This document shows, piece after piece, positions 5,810 through 13,414 of a stretch of 14,438 nucleotides of DNA. The position numbers and the translations under genes were made by a program. Every line of letters begins with the position of its first letter. The stretch's first letter is position 1. Source of the DNA: Bacillota bacterium (GTDB taxonomy: Bacteria > Bacillota > Clostridia > Lachnospirales > Lachnospiraceae); the NCBI GenBank assembly GCA_023424235.1, contig JAFAEB010000350.1:1-14438 (forward strand), written 5' to 3'. A model generated the notes under the pieces. The model did no database searches. It worked only from the letters and a program-made list of their open reading frames with translations, and had not been told where the DNA came from.

Positions 5810-8431
5810 TTATTTATTGTTTAGAACAGCCTGTGCTGCTGCAAGTCTAGCAATTGGAACTCTAAATGGTGAACAAGATACGTAGTTTAATCCTACTTTG
5901 TGGCAGAATTCAACTGTTGAAGGATCTCCACCGTGTTCTCCACAGATACCAAGTTTTAAGTTAGGTTTTGTAGCACGACCTTTTTCAGATGCCATCTTAA
6001 CAAGTTGACCAACACCATCAACGTCAAGTCTAGCAAACGGATCGGATTCAAAAATCTTAGTTGTGTAGTAAGAATCTAAGAACTTACCAGCATCATCACG
6101 AGAGAATCCAAATGTCATTTGAGTTAAGTCGTTTGTACCGAAGGAGAAGAAGTCTGCTTCTTCAGCAATTTCGTTAGCAAGTAAAGCTGCACGAGGAATT
6201 TCAATCATAGTACCGATATGGTATTCGATTTGAACGCCTTTTTCAGCAATAACTTTTTCAGCTGTTTCAACAACAACATCTTTAACATATTTTAATTCGC
6301 GTTTTTCACCAACAAGTGGGATCATGATTTCAGGAATAACATCAAATCCTTTTTCTTGTTTTACTTCAATTGCTGCTTCCATTACTGCTCTTGTTTGCAT
6401 TGCTGCAATTTCAGGATAAGTAACAGCAAGACGACAACCTCTGTGTCCCATCATAGGGTTAAATTCATGTAAAGAATCACAAGTAGCTTTTACTTCTTCA
6501 ACAGAAAGATTCATATCTTTTGCTAAAGCAACGATGTCTTCTTCATGAGTAGGAATGAACTCATGTAATGGAGGATCTAAGAAACGGATTGTAACCGGTC
6601 TTCCTTCCATTACTTCGTATAATCCTTTAAAGTCACCTTTTTGGAAAGGAATTAATTCATTAAGAGCTGCTTCTCTTCCTTCTTTTGTCTTAGAAAGAAT
6701 CATCTTTCTAATCTTAGGAATTCTGTCAGCTTCAAAGAACATATGCTCAGTACGGCAAAGACCAATACCTTCTGCACCAAATTTGATTGCATTAATTGCA
6801 TCAGCTGGTGAATCTGCATTTGTTCTTACTTTTAATGTTCTGATTTCATCAGCCCATGTCATAATTCTATCAAAGTTACCACTGATTGTTGCATCAACTG
6901 TTGGGATATCTCCAATGTAGATATTACCAGTAGAACCATCAAGGGAAATATAGTCACCTTCTTTTACTGTTTGACCAGCAATTGTGAAGTATTTTTCTTC
7001 TTCATTAATATTTACTTCGCCACAACCAGATACACAAGCTGTACCCATACCACGAGCTACTACAGCTGCGTGAGATGTCATACCGCCACGTACTGTTAAG
7101 ATACCTTCAGCTGCATGCATACCTTCGATATCTTCTGGAGAAGTTTCAAGACGAACTAAGACTACTCTTTCGCCCATATCGTGATGTTTCTTTGCATCTT
7201 CAGCTGTAAAGTATACTTTACCTGCTGCAGCACCTGGAGAAGCTGGAAGAGCTTTACCAACTGGAGTAGCTGCTTTAAGAGCTTTTACATCAAAGCCTGG
7301 GTGTAATAATTGATCTAAGGATTTCGCATCAATTCTTTGAATAGCTTCTTCCTTCGTAATCATTCCTTCATCTACTAAATCGCAAGCGATTTGAAGAGCA
7401 GCTGGAGCTGTTCTTTTACCATTACGAGTTTGTAAGAAATATAATTTTTTATCTTCAATTGTGAATTCCATATCTTGCATATCTTTATAGTGTCTCTCTA
7501 AAAGAGTAGCAATTCTCATGAATTCTTCATAAACTTCTGGCATATCTTCTTCAAGTCTAGCTATTGGAAGTGGAGTTCTAATACCAGCAACAACGTCTTC
7601 ACCTTGAGCATTGATTAAGTATTCACCATAGATTAAATTTTCACCAGTAGATGGGTTACGAGTAAATGCAACACCAGTACCTGATGTATCACCCATGTTA
7701 CCAAATACCATAGCTTGAATGTTAACTGCAGTACCCCAATCACTTGGAATATCATTCATTCTTCTATAGTAGATAGCACGAGGATTGTCCCAAGAACGGA
7801 AAACAGCTGTAACAGCTTCAATTAATTGTTCCTTTGGTTCTTGAGGGAATTCTGTTCCTTTTTCGGATCTATATAAAGCTTTAAATGCTTCGATAACTTC
7901 TTTTAAATCATCTGCTGAAAGGTCATTATCATAATGAATACCTTTTGCTTCTTTGATTTCATCTAATACTCTCTCGAATTTGGACTTACTAACTTCCATA
8001 ACTACGTCAGAGAACATTTGAATAAATCTTCTATATGAGTCATATGCGAATCTTGGATTTCCTGTTTTTTGTGCAAATCCTTCAACTGCAGCGTCTGTTA
8101 AACCTAAGTTAAGAATTGTATCCATCATACCTGGCATAGATGCTCTAGAACCAGAACGTACAGATACTAATAATGGATTTTCTAAATCTCCAAATTTTTT
8201 GCCTTGCTCTTCTTCTAATTTAGCTAAAGCTTCAAAAATCTGAGTTCTAACTTCATCAGAAATTTTTCTACCACTATTGTAATAATCAGTACAAGCTTCT
8301 GTTGTTACGATAAAACCTTGAGGAATTGGAAGACCTAAGTTAGTCATTTCGGCTAAGTTAGCACCTTTACCACCTAGCAGATTCTTCATATCTGCTTTGC
8401 CCTCTCTAAATAAATATACCCATTTTTTCAT
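5810..8431 (-). CDS. ppdK: Pyruvate, phosphate dikinase
   Basis: This enzyme interconverts pyruvate + ATP + Pi and PEP + AMP + PPi, in the cytoplasm. In anaerobic Clostridia it can run PPi-dependent glycolysis or make PEP. The protein is 873 residues from the chosen start, close to the 874 of the well-studied C. symbiosum enzyme. Order: ATP-grasp nucleotide domain (GGKGANLAEM near residue 20; residues 1 to about 340), swivelling phosphohistidine domain with GGMTSHAAVVARG (His454), and C-terminal PEP/pyruvate barrel with GICGEHGG (Cys830). These match His455 and Cys831 of the reference enzyme, offset by one. The ATG at 8431 is chosen because AGGAGG lies 10-11 nt upstream and MKKWVYLF is the family N-terminus; an in-frame ATG at 8485 overlaps the -10 box and cannot be on the mRNA. 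Monocistronic, with its own promoter and terminator. Confidence 0.97.
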   Translation of the reverse strand: MKKWVYLFREGKADMKNLLGGKGANLAEMTNLGLPIPQGFIVTTEACTDYYNSGRKISDEVRTQIFEALAKLEEEQGKKFGDLENPLLVSVRSGSRASMPGMMDTILNLGLTDAAVEGFAQKTGNPRFAYDSYRRFIQMFSDVVMEVSKSKFERVLDEIKEAKGIHYDNDLSADDLKEVIEAFKALYRSEKGTEFPQEPKEQLIEAVTAVFRSWDNPRAIYYRRMNDIPSDWGTAVNIQAMVFGNMGDTSGTGVAFTRNPSTGENLIYGEYLINAQGEDVVAGIRTPLPIARLEEDMPEVYEEFMRIATLLERHYKDMQDMEFTIEDKKLYFLQTRNGKRTAPAALQIACDLVDEGMITKEEAIQRIDAKSLDQLLHPGFDVKALKAATPVGKALPASPGAAAGKVYFTAEDAKKHHDMGERVVLVRLETSPEDIEGMHAAEGILTVRGGMTSHAAVVARGMGTACVSGCGEVNINEEEKYFTIAGQTVKEGDYISLDGSTGNIYIGDIPTVDATISGNFDRIMTWADEIRTLKVRTNADSPADAINAIKFGAEGIGLCRTEHMFFEADRIPKIRKMILSKTKEGREAALNELIPFQKGDFKGLYEVMEGRPVTIRFLDPPLHEFIPTHEEDIVALAKDMNLSVEEVKATCDSLHEFNPMMGHRGCRLAVTYPEIAAMQTRAVMEAAIEVKQEKGFDVIPEIMIPLVGEKRELKYVKDVVVETAEKVIAEKGVQIEYHIGTMIEIPRAALLANEIAEEADFFSFGTNDLTQMTFGFSRDDAGKFLDSYYTTKIFESDPFARLDVDGVGQLVKMASEKGRATKPNLKLGICGEHGGDPSTVEFCHKVGLNYVSCSPFRVPIARLAAAQAVLNNK

Positions 8432-8484
8432 TTTAGTAAATCCTCCTAAAATTTCATTATATTGACCTATCGTCACCATGTACA

Positions 8485-8512
8485 ATTATAACATATTTTT
8501 TATATTTGGCAA
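8485..8512 (-). promoter_or_regulatory. ppdK promoter (extended -10)
   Basis: Minus strand -35 TTGCCA (8507-8512), 16-nt spacer, -10 TATAAT (8485-8490) preceded by TG-T, an extended -10. The transcript start near 8478 gives a leader of about 47 nt with AGGAGG before the ATG at 8431. Confidence 0.7.
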
Positions 8513-8987
8513 ATATCTTTTTTAACACAACTTACTACTCTAATTTAATTGGTAATTTTTTATTCTATATTTGTTACAATTTTTCGTGTAATCACTTACA
8601 TATTTATATGATATTTTTAACACTAAAACTATGTTTATATTGAAAATAATGCAGTAAAATATGTATTTATAAATGTAAATGCTTACAAAAACCATATTTA
8701 CAATTATAAGGAAATTACTACTGGAAAATCCTTCTTTCATTGAAATTGACTAAAAATTATCAATAATTCTTTTATATTTAGTGATATTTATATTTGAGCA
8801 CATAGGTAAAATGCACCTAACATAAGCAGTAAACAAGCTATATTATGGAAAATCTACTCTTACGATAATCTAAGTTACCATCTTTTAATTTAAAGATAAC
8901 ATCTGCTCTAGTCTTTATAGAACAATACTTATTTACAGTTTATAACAATTACCAATGTCTGTAATATAATTTCTTAACATAAAAAAC
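8513..8987. other. Long AT-rich intergenic region between glyS and ppdK
   Basis: About 475 nt without a supportable gene. The only long open frame (minus, 8540-8740) is Ile/Tyr/Asn-rich with no ribosome binding site and reflects AT bias. Small inverted repeats are present: TAGGT/ACCTA near 8800-8820, and GTTA..TCTTT/AAAGATAAC near 8874-8900. None has a recognised role. It may hold upstream control sites for ppdK. Confidence 0.5.
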
Positions 8988-9020
8988 CCCCTCTTATTAG
9001 ATTTTGTCTAACAAAAGGGG
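8988..9020 (-). terminator. Intrinsic terminator of glyS
   Basis: 14-bp stem, 8988-9001 with 9007-9020, 5-nt loop. Its two non-Watson-Crick positions are G-U pairs only when read on the minus strand (A-C clashes on the plus strand), and the minus-strand side continues into GTTTTTTATG. It is about 80 nt past the glyS stop. Confidence 0.85.
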
Positions 9021-9100
9021 TAATTTCTTTATTTGATAATGTATTTTTATTAATGTTAATTAATAGGTTAAAATTAATATTATATTATTTATTATATTTC

Positions 9101-10489
9101 TTAGAAATCAAATTTTCCATCAAAGTAATTCTTTAAATCAGCAATCTTAACTCTTACTTGTTCCATGGTATCTCTATCACGAACTGTTACAGATTCATCG
9201 GTTTCTGACTCAAAATCATAGGTAATACAGAATGGAGTACCAATTTCATCTTGTCTTCTATAACGTTTACCGATATTACCTCTATCATCAAATTCACAGT
9301 TATAGTATTTACTTAATTCCATAAATACTTTTTCAGCTCCTTCTGACAATTTCTTAGATAATGGAAGTACACCAATTTTAACTGGTGCTAGAGCTGGATG
9401 GAAACGAAGTACAGTACGTACATCTCCTTCTCCTAAATCTTCTTCATCATAAGCGCCACAAAGGAATGCTAAGGTTACTCTATCTGCACCTAGGGATGGT
9501 TCTACTACATATGGAACATATTTAATTTTCTTTTCATCATCAAAGTAAGACATATCTTCTTTGGATACATTTTGATGTTGCGTTAAGTCATAATCCGTTC
9601 TATCTGCAATACCCCATAATTCACCCCAACCAAATGGGAAGAGGTATTCGATATCTGTAGTTGCCTTGCTATAGAAGGATAATTCTTCTGCATCATGATC
9701 GCGAACTCGCATTTCTTCTTCTTTCATACCAAGTGCTTTTAACCAATCAATACAGAATTGCTTCCAGTATGCAAACCATTCAAGATCGGTATCCGGTTCA
9801 CAGAAGAACTCTAATTCCATTTGTTCAAATTCTCTTGTTCTAAATGTAAAATTACCTGGAGTAATTTCATTACGGAAGGACTTACCGATTTGACCAATAC
9901 CAAATGGTATTTTCTTTCTTGATGTTCTTTGTACATTCTTAAAGTTAACAAAGATACCTTGTGCTGTTTCTGGTCTTAAATAAACTATGTTCTTCGCATC
10001 TTCTGTTACACCTTGGAAGGTTTTAAACATTAAGTTAAATTGTCTAATATCAGTAAAATTATGTTTTCCACAAGTAGGGCATGAAATGTTATGTTCCTTA
10101 ATATAAGCTGCCATTTCATCATTTGACCATGCATCTACAGCACCTTCTATAGCGATATTGTTCCCTTGTGCATAATCTTCAATTAATTTATCTGCACGAA
10201 ATCTTTCGTTACATTCTTTACAGTCCATTAAAGGATCAGCAAAACTTCCTAAATGACCAGATGCTACCCATGTCTGTGGATTCATAAGGATGGCACAATC
10301 TACACCAACGTTATATGGATTTTGTTGTATAAATTTTTGCCACCAAGCCTTTTTTACATTGTTTTTTAACTCAACACCTAAATTACCATAATCCCAAGTA
10401 TTAGCAAGACCTCCATATATTTCTGAACCTGGATAAACGAATCCTCTTGCCTTAGCTAGGGCAACTATTTTTTCCATTGTCTTTTCCAT
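9101..10489 (-). CDS. glyS: Glycyl-tRNA synthetase, single-chain dimeric type
   Basis: Charges tRNA-Gly with glycine using ATP; cytoplasmic class II enzyme of the alpha2 (eukaryote/archaea-like) type rather than the GlyQ/GlyS alpha2beta2 type. 462 residues, family size. N-terminal motif FVYPGSEIYGGLANTWDYGNLG (from about 17), two Cys pairs in an insertion (CKEC 90-93, CPTC 137-140, probable zinc site), RPETAQGIF (172-180), motif 2 FRNE with downstream R-T-R-E-F-E-Q (about 205-223), motif 3 GADRV (334-338), then the anticodon-binding domain from about 365 (APVKIGVLPLSKK). The ATG at 10489 is preferred: GGAG lies 7 nt upstream, whereas the ATG at 10501 has its only purine run immediately adjacent. 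The gene follows the lipoprotein gene by about 75 nt, with a small hairpin between, and has a strong terminator. Confidence 0.96.
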   Translation of the reverse strand: MEKTMEKIVALAKARGFVYPGSEIYGGLANTWDYGNLGVELKNNVKKAWWQKFIQQNPYNVGVDCAILMNPQTWVASGHLGSFADPLMDCKECNERFRADKLIEDYAQGNNIAIEGAVDAWSNDEMAAYIKEHNISCPTCGKHNFTDIRQFNLMFKTFQGVTEDAKNIVYLRPETAQGIFVNFKNVQRTSRKKIPFGIGQIGKSFRNEITPGNFTFRTREFEQMELEFFCEPDTDLEWFAYWKQFCIDWLKALGMKEEEMRVRDHDAEELSFYSKATTDIEYLFPFGWGELWGIADRTDYDLTQHQNVSKEDMSYFDDEKKIKYVPYVVEPSLGADRVTLAFLCGAYDEEDLGEGDVRTVLRFHPALAPVKIGVLPLSKKLSEGAEKVFMELSKYYNCEFDDRGNIGKRYRRQDEIGTPFCITYDFESETDESVTVRDRDTMEQVRVKIADLKNYFDGKFDF

Positions 10490-10521
10490 AATAATCTCCA
10501 TTCCTTATCATTATAATCAAA

Positions 10522-10538
10522 GCGGACTCTAAATCCGC
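10522..10538 (-). promoter_or_regulatory. Small GC-rich hairpin between the lipoprotein gene and glyS
   Basis: GCGGA-N7-TCCGC, a 5-bp stem with a 7-nt loop, unusually GC-rich for its surroundings. On the mRNA strand it is followed by TTTGATTATAATG, so it might act as a weak terminator/attenuator or as a processing site that sets glyS expression. It is not a T-box: there is no specifier domain or TGGNACCGCG element. Confidence 0.4.
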
Positions 10539-10565
10539 GACTTTACATATTATCTTTTGTATAAG

Positions 10566-11171
10566 CTATTTATAGGGTTTAAATATTATAATACTTTCAC
10601 CTTTTGTTGCTGATTGAACTTTCGATTTACTAACTAATACAGCATTATCATAATATTTTATCTCGCCATTTATAAGAATGTCAGTATCTGCTTTAATAAC
10701 AAGTACTTTATAATCTTCGTTTTTCAGTGCCACTTCTGGCGTTACAAAGGAACCATCCTTTGCACTTAGATAGGAATCTGGTAATTTTGTCTTGCTATCC
10801 TTGAATTCACTAGTGGAATATAAGCTAGAGCTTACCTCATTAAACTTATTATAATGTTCTAAAGCAGAATAATTTAATATTAGAACAGCATTTTCATCTT
10901 TAACAATAAGTGTATCTTTACTTATAGCATCTAGATTCGCATTTTTATTATACTTTTCTACTTCTTTCGTAATAAATCCATCTAATTCTGATACATTATA
11001 ATAATTTTTATTAAATTCTTCTACTGTCGCACCTTGAACAGTCCCATCTGCTTTTACTAATATTGTATCCGTATGAATTTCTTCTGCAACAAGAATAATA
11101 TTCTTCTTCTCACACCCTGATAATATTGTAATAAAGCAAACCATCATAATAGATAATAGTATCTTTTTCAT
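10566..11171 (-). CDS. Putative lipoprotein of unknown function
   Basis: 201 residues. The signal peptide MKKILLSIMMVCFITILSGC ends in the lipobox ILSGC with Cys20 as the lipidation site, so the mature protein is anchored on the outer face of the membrane. The mature part has two similar-sounding beta-rich stretches, NIILVAEEIHTDTILVKADG early and YKVLVIKADTDILINGEIKYY late, around a helical middle; an internal duplication is possible but weak. No enzyme motif or named family is recognised. GGAGGG lies 5 nt before the ATG. It sits between recO and glyS, has a good promoter of its own just after recO, and can be co-transcribed with glyS because only a small hairpin separates them. Lipoprotein call firm, role unknown. 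Confidence 0.8.
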   Translation of the reverse strand: MKKILLSIMMVCFITILSGCEKKNIILVAEEIHTDTILVKADGTVQGATVEEFNKNYYNVSELDGFITKEVEKYNKNANLDAISKDTLIVKDENAVLILNYSALEHYNKFNEVSSSLYSTSEFKDSKTKLPDSYLSAKDGSFVTPEVALKNEDYKVLVIKADTDILINGEIKYYDNAVLVSKSKVQSATKGESIIIFKPYK

Positions 11172-11225
11172 AGTTCCCTCCTATTATACCTTTCTATAAA
11201 TCAATACAGATCGTAAACATCTGCT

Positions 11226-11273
11226 TCATTATGATTATAACTCATTATGACTATGATTCATTATAGCCTTGTT
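11226..11273 (-). repeat. Three tandem 16-nt repeats in the lipoprotein gene leader
   Basis: Plus-strand units TCATTATGATTATAAC (11226-11241), TCATTATGACTATGAT (11242-11257) and the degenerate TCATTATAGCCTTGTT (11258-11273). They lie between the predicted start of transcription (about 11300) and the ribosome binding site. The period is the same as in the repeat block at 3316-3363, although the unit sequence differs. Confidence 0.5.
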
Positions 11274-11306
11274 TCATTTTTTATCATTGTAAAACAATTT
11301 CTTATA

Positions 11307-11335
11307 ATTGTAACCTTAAAATAGAATATTTTCAA
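11307..11335 (-). promoter_or_regulatory. Promoter for the lipoprotein (and possibly glyS) transcript
   Basis: Minus strand -35 TTGAAA (11330-11335), 17-nt spacer, -10 TACAAT (11307-11312), starting 12 nt after the recO stop. An ACAATT/AATTGT inverted repeat (11295-11312) overlaps the -10 and the start point. The leader would be about 130 nt. Confidence 0.55.
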
Positions 11336-11347
11336 CTGCTATTTATA

Positions 11348-12097
11348 TTAAAAAAGCTTTTCTAGTAAATCTAATGATTTCATTTTTTTATCTATGTAAG
11401 CTTTTCTATAGTCCTCAATGCATTTATCCAATTCGTTCATGATTTCATTTGTTATTGTAAAAGTATATAATTTTTCTATGGAGGAGGTAAGAATGTATTG
11501 CAGGGTATAAATAGTTCCTCCACTAATGGGAATAACACGATTCATTTGCTTTCTACATGTACTACACACAATTCCACCAGCTTCTGTTTGAAAGTAATCT
11601 AGTCCTGTTTCACTATTACATTTCACACACTCAAAAACTTGAGGAGCCCAACCATTTAATTCAAGCATTCTTAGTTCAAAAATACGCCTTATTAACTTCT
11701 TTGTTATAGCTCCCTTAGTAAGAGCTCTTAATGATTGATATAGAAGCTTTAAAACCCTTGTACTATCTTCATTTTCTCTTGTAAAATAATCAGAAAATTC
11801 TAAAAAATACATACCATAATAACATGCTTCCATATCACTTCTTAGTTCACCAAAATAATTCAAAACTTCCACAGACATTACATTATATGATGTTCTACCT
11901 TCATATAATGTAAAATCACCAAAAGAAAAAGGTTGGCTGCATGCCAAAAAGGCACTACTTGGTTTTCTAGCGCCTTTTGCAAATGCTGTTATCTTTCCTC
12001 TTTCTTTTGTTAAAATAACAAGTCGTTTATCATATTCTCCAATCGGCATGGCCGTTAAAACTATCCCTGTTAACGTCGTTGTTATCACTGAATCCAC
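11348..12097 (-). CDS. recO: DNA repair protein RecO
   Basis: RecO anneals single strands and, with RecR, loads RecA on SSB-coated DNA in RecF-pathway repair. 249 residues, family length. N-terminal OB fold (TGIVLTAMPIGEYDKRLVILTKERGKI, about 10-36, then FAKGARKPSSAF), a helical middle, and a zinc finger with CVKC (157-160) and CSTC (178-181). The frame opens at a GTG at 12097; a second GTG three codons on (12088) has the better site, AAAGGTGG 5 nt upstream, so the protein may be 246 residues. The upstream small YqzL-like gene overlaps its start by 68 nt, implying translational coupling. Era lies further upstream, as in the era-yqzL-recO order of Bacillus. Confidence 0.95.
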   Translation of the reverse strand: MDSVITTTLTGIVLTAMPIGEYDKRLVILTKERGKITAFAKGARKPSSAFLACSQPFSFGDFTLYEGRTSYNVMSVEVLNYFGELRSDMEACYYGMYFLEFSDYFTRENEDSTRVLKLLYQSLRALTKGAITKKLIRRIFELRMLELNGWAPQVFECVKCNSETGLDYFQTEAGGIVCSTCRKQMNRVIPISGGTIYTLQYILTSSIEKLYTFTITNEIMNELDKCIEDYRKAYIDKKMKSLDLLEKLF

Positions 12098-12218
12098 CTT
12101 TACTACTCTCTTTAATTACATAACCCTCCCTCGTCTCTAAGCTACAAGCTGTGTAATTAAGATAGTCATAAACATTACCTGTTTTTAAAAACTTTTCCCA
12201 ATATTCTAAGTACTTCAT
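12030..12218 (-). CDS. YqzL-like small protein overlapping recO
   Basis: 62 residues. The N-terminal part WEKFLKTGNVYDYLNYTA (about 7-24) matches the pattern of Bacillus YqzL (WxxFxxTGxxxxYLxxK/Y), a small protein of unknown function encoded between era and recO. The ATG at 12218 has a strong AAGGGGG site 7 nt upstream, better than that of recO. The last 22 or so residues lie inside the recO start in another reading frame, an overlap of 68 nt; Bacillus YqzL is shorter (about 47), so the tail is probably not conserved. The overlap suggests recO translation depends on ribosomes arriving from this frame. Assignment rests on motif plus gene order, not on a search. Confidence 0.65.
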   Translation of the reverse strand: MKYLEYWEKFLKTGNVYDYLNYTACSLETREGYVIKESSKGGFSDNNDVNRDSFNGHADWRI

Positions 12219-12234
12219 TATAATGCCCCCTTAC

Positions 12235-12260
12235 AGTTATAATAATTTTAAGTTATAACT
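12235..12260 (-). promoter_or_regulatory. Inverted repeat next to the yqzL-recO ribosome binding site
   Basis: AGTTATAA (12235-12242) and TTATAACT (12253-12260), 8-bp arms with a 10-nt spacer; the right half, AGTTATAACT, is itself a perfect palindrome. It ends 5 nt upstream of the AAGGGGG site, so it could be an operator or a hairpin affecting translation. Confidence 0.4.
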
Positions 12261-12305
12261 ATATTTTTCCCATGAGTCTTAATTTTAAACTGATAAAAAT
12301 ATACC

Positions 12306-12335
12306 ATTTTAATTTTACATATTGGGGCTTGACAA
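12306..12335 (-). promoter_or_regulatory. Possible promoter for yqzL-recO
   Basis: Minus strand -35 TTGTCA (12330-12335), 18-nt spacer, -10 TAAAAT (12306-12311), in the 168-nt gap after era. No clear terminator follows era, so read-through from era is also possible. Confidence 0.45.
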
Positions 12336-12386
12336 TTTTTAATTTAGATATTTTATGATACTAGTACGATTACTTTTCGTAACCTT

Positions 12387-13295
12387 TTATATATCACGTT
12401 TGTTATATCCATAGTTTTTTAATTGGAAGTCACTGTCTCTCCAGTCTTTCTTTACTTTAACCCAAAGCTTTAAATTAACCTTCATATCTAGTAACGCTTC
12501 AATTTCAATCCTAGCTTTCGTTCCAATCTTTTTAAGTTTATCACCTTGCTTACCAATGATAATCCCTTTATGACTTTCTCTGTCACAGCATATGGTTGCA
12601 TCAATATCTATGATATCACCAGTGCTTCTTTCTTTCATTCGATCAATGGCTACTGCAATACCGTGAGGAATTTCATCATCTAAGAGACGAAGTGCCTTTT
12701 CACGAATTAATTCGGCTACAATTTGTCTCTCCGGTTGATCCGTAATGGTATCTTCATCATAATATTGTGGTCCCTCTGGTAGATATTTCATAATAACATT
12801 TATTAATTCTTTTGTGTTATCACCTTTCATTGCAGACACTGGAACAATTTCAGCAAAGGTTAACACGTCCTTATAGGTTTCTATAAATTTAACGATTTCC
12901 TCTTTTTTAACCGTATCAATCTTATTAATAATTAGAATTACAGGCGTTTTTACCTTACTTAATTGTTCGATGATATGTCTTTCCCCTGCTCCAATAAAGG
13001 TAGTTGGCTCAACAAGCCATAATACAACATCAACCTCATTAAGAGTACGCTCAGCTACACTTACCATATATTCACCTAACTTATTTTTCGCTTTGTGAAT
13101 ACCAGGCGTATCAAGGAATATAATTTGACCATTTTCATTGGTATAAACTGTTTGAATACGATTTCTAGTTGTCTGTGGTTTATCCGATGTAATAGCTATT
13201 TTTTGACCAATTAAATGATTCATCAAAGTAGATTTTCCAACATTTGGTCTACCAATTAGGGTAACAAAACCTGATTTATATATCTCTTTTTTCAT
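12387..13295 (-). CDS. era: GTPase Era, ribosome maturation factor
   Basis: Era binds 16S rRNA near its 3' end and acts in 30S subunit assembly; membrane-associated and cytoplasmic. 302 residues, family size. GTPase motifs: G1 GRPNVGKS (15-22), G2 around TTRNRI (42-47), G3 DTPG (62-65), G4 NKID (124-127), G5 SAMKG (154-158). The C-terminal KH domain has the loop GIIIGKQG (244-251) and ends with the typical LKLWVKVKKDWRDSD. The start ATG is the only sensible one, yet the nearest Shine-Dalgarno-like AAGAGG lies about 12 nt upstream, longer than usual, with a GTTAAGTTAAC palindrome in between. It follows the M16 peptidase gene; the intervening gap carries a strong hairpin. A YqzL-like gene and recO follow. 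Confidence 0.97.
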   Translation of the reverse strand: MKKEIYKSGFVTLIGRPNVGKSTLMNHLIGQKIAITSDKPQTTRNRIQTVYTNENGQIIFLDTPGIHKAKNKLGEYMVSVAERTLNEVDVVLWLVEPTTFIGAGERHIIEQLSKVKTPVILIINKIDTVKKEEIVKFIETYKDVLTFAEIVPVSAMKGDNTKELINVIMKYLPEGPQYYDEDTITDQPERQIVAELIREKALRLLDDEIPHGIAVAIDRMKERSTGDIIDIDATICCDRESHKGIIIGKQGDKLKKIGTKARIEIEALLDMKVNLKLWVKVKKDWRDSDFQLKNYGYNKRDI

Positions 13296-13344
13296 ACGTT
13301 AACTTAACCTCTTTCTTATTGGTAACAAGTCGGCATAAAACTTT

Positions 13345-13383
13345 ACTATCTAGATACTGCACCTTAGGCAATACCTAGATAGT
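13345..13383 (-). promoter_or_regulatory. 16-bp RNA hairpin between the M16 peptidase gene and era
   Basis: Arms 13345-13360 and 13368-13383 with a 7-nt loop pair along all 16 positions on the minus strand (14 Watson-Crick, 2 G-U). Read on the plus strand the same two positions are A-C mismatches. A 6-bp repeat GTAACA (13322-13327)/TGTTAC (13401-13406) can close the whole element. There is no immediate T-run (AAAGTTTTATG follows), so an RNA processing or stability role is as likely as termination. Confidence 0.55.
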
Positions 13384-13414
13384 TCTTATGTCCATCATCC
13401 TGTTACTTTTAAAA

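Noticed and set aside
6555..6920. Plus-strand open frame of 121 codons inside ppdK
   Set aside because: It is antisense to an unambiguous enzyme gene, has no ribosome binding site and no recognisable domain.
8432..8485. N-terminal extension of pyruvate phosphate dikinase by 18 residues to an ATG at 8485
   Set aside because: The ATG overlaps the -10 TATAAT (8485-8490) and would precede the transcript start; AGGAGG sits correctly for the ATG at 8431, and the shorter form matches family length and active-site numbering.
8540..8740. Minus-strand 66-codon frame upstream of ppdK
   Set aside because: Ile/Tyr/Asn/Lys-rich translation of AT-rich DNA with no Shine-Dalgarno or protein-like motif.
10522..10538. 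tRNA (amber-type anticodon CUA) on the plus strand
   Set aside because: Only an anticodon-arm-like hairpin is present; no acceptor stem, D arm or TTC loop flanks it.
10490..10565. T-box riboswitch before glyS
   Set aside because: The gap is only about 75 nt and has no specifier loop and no TGGNACCGCG antiterminator sequence.
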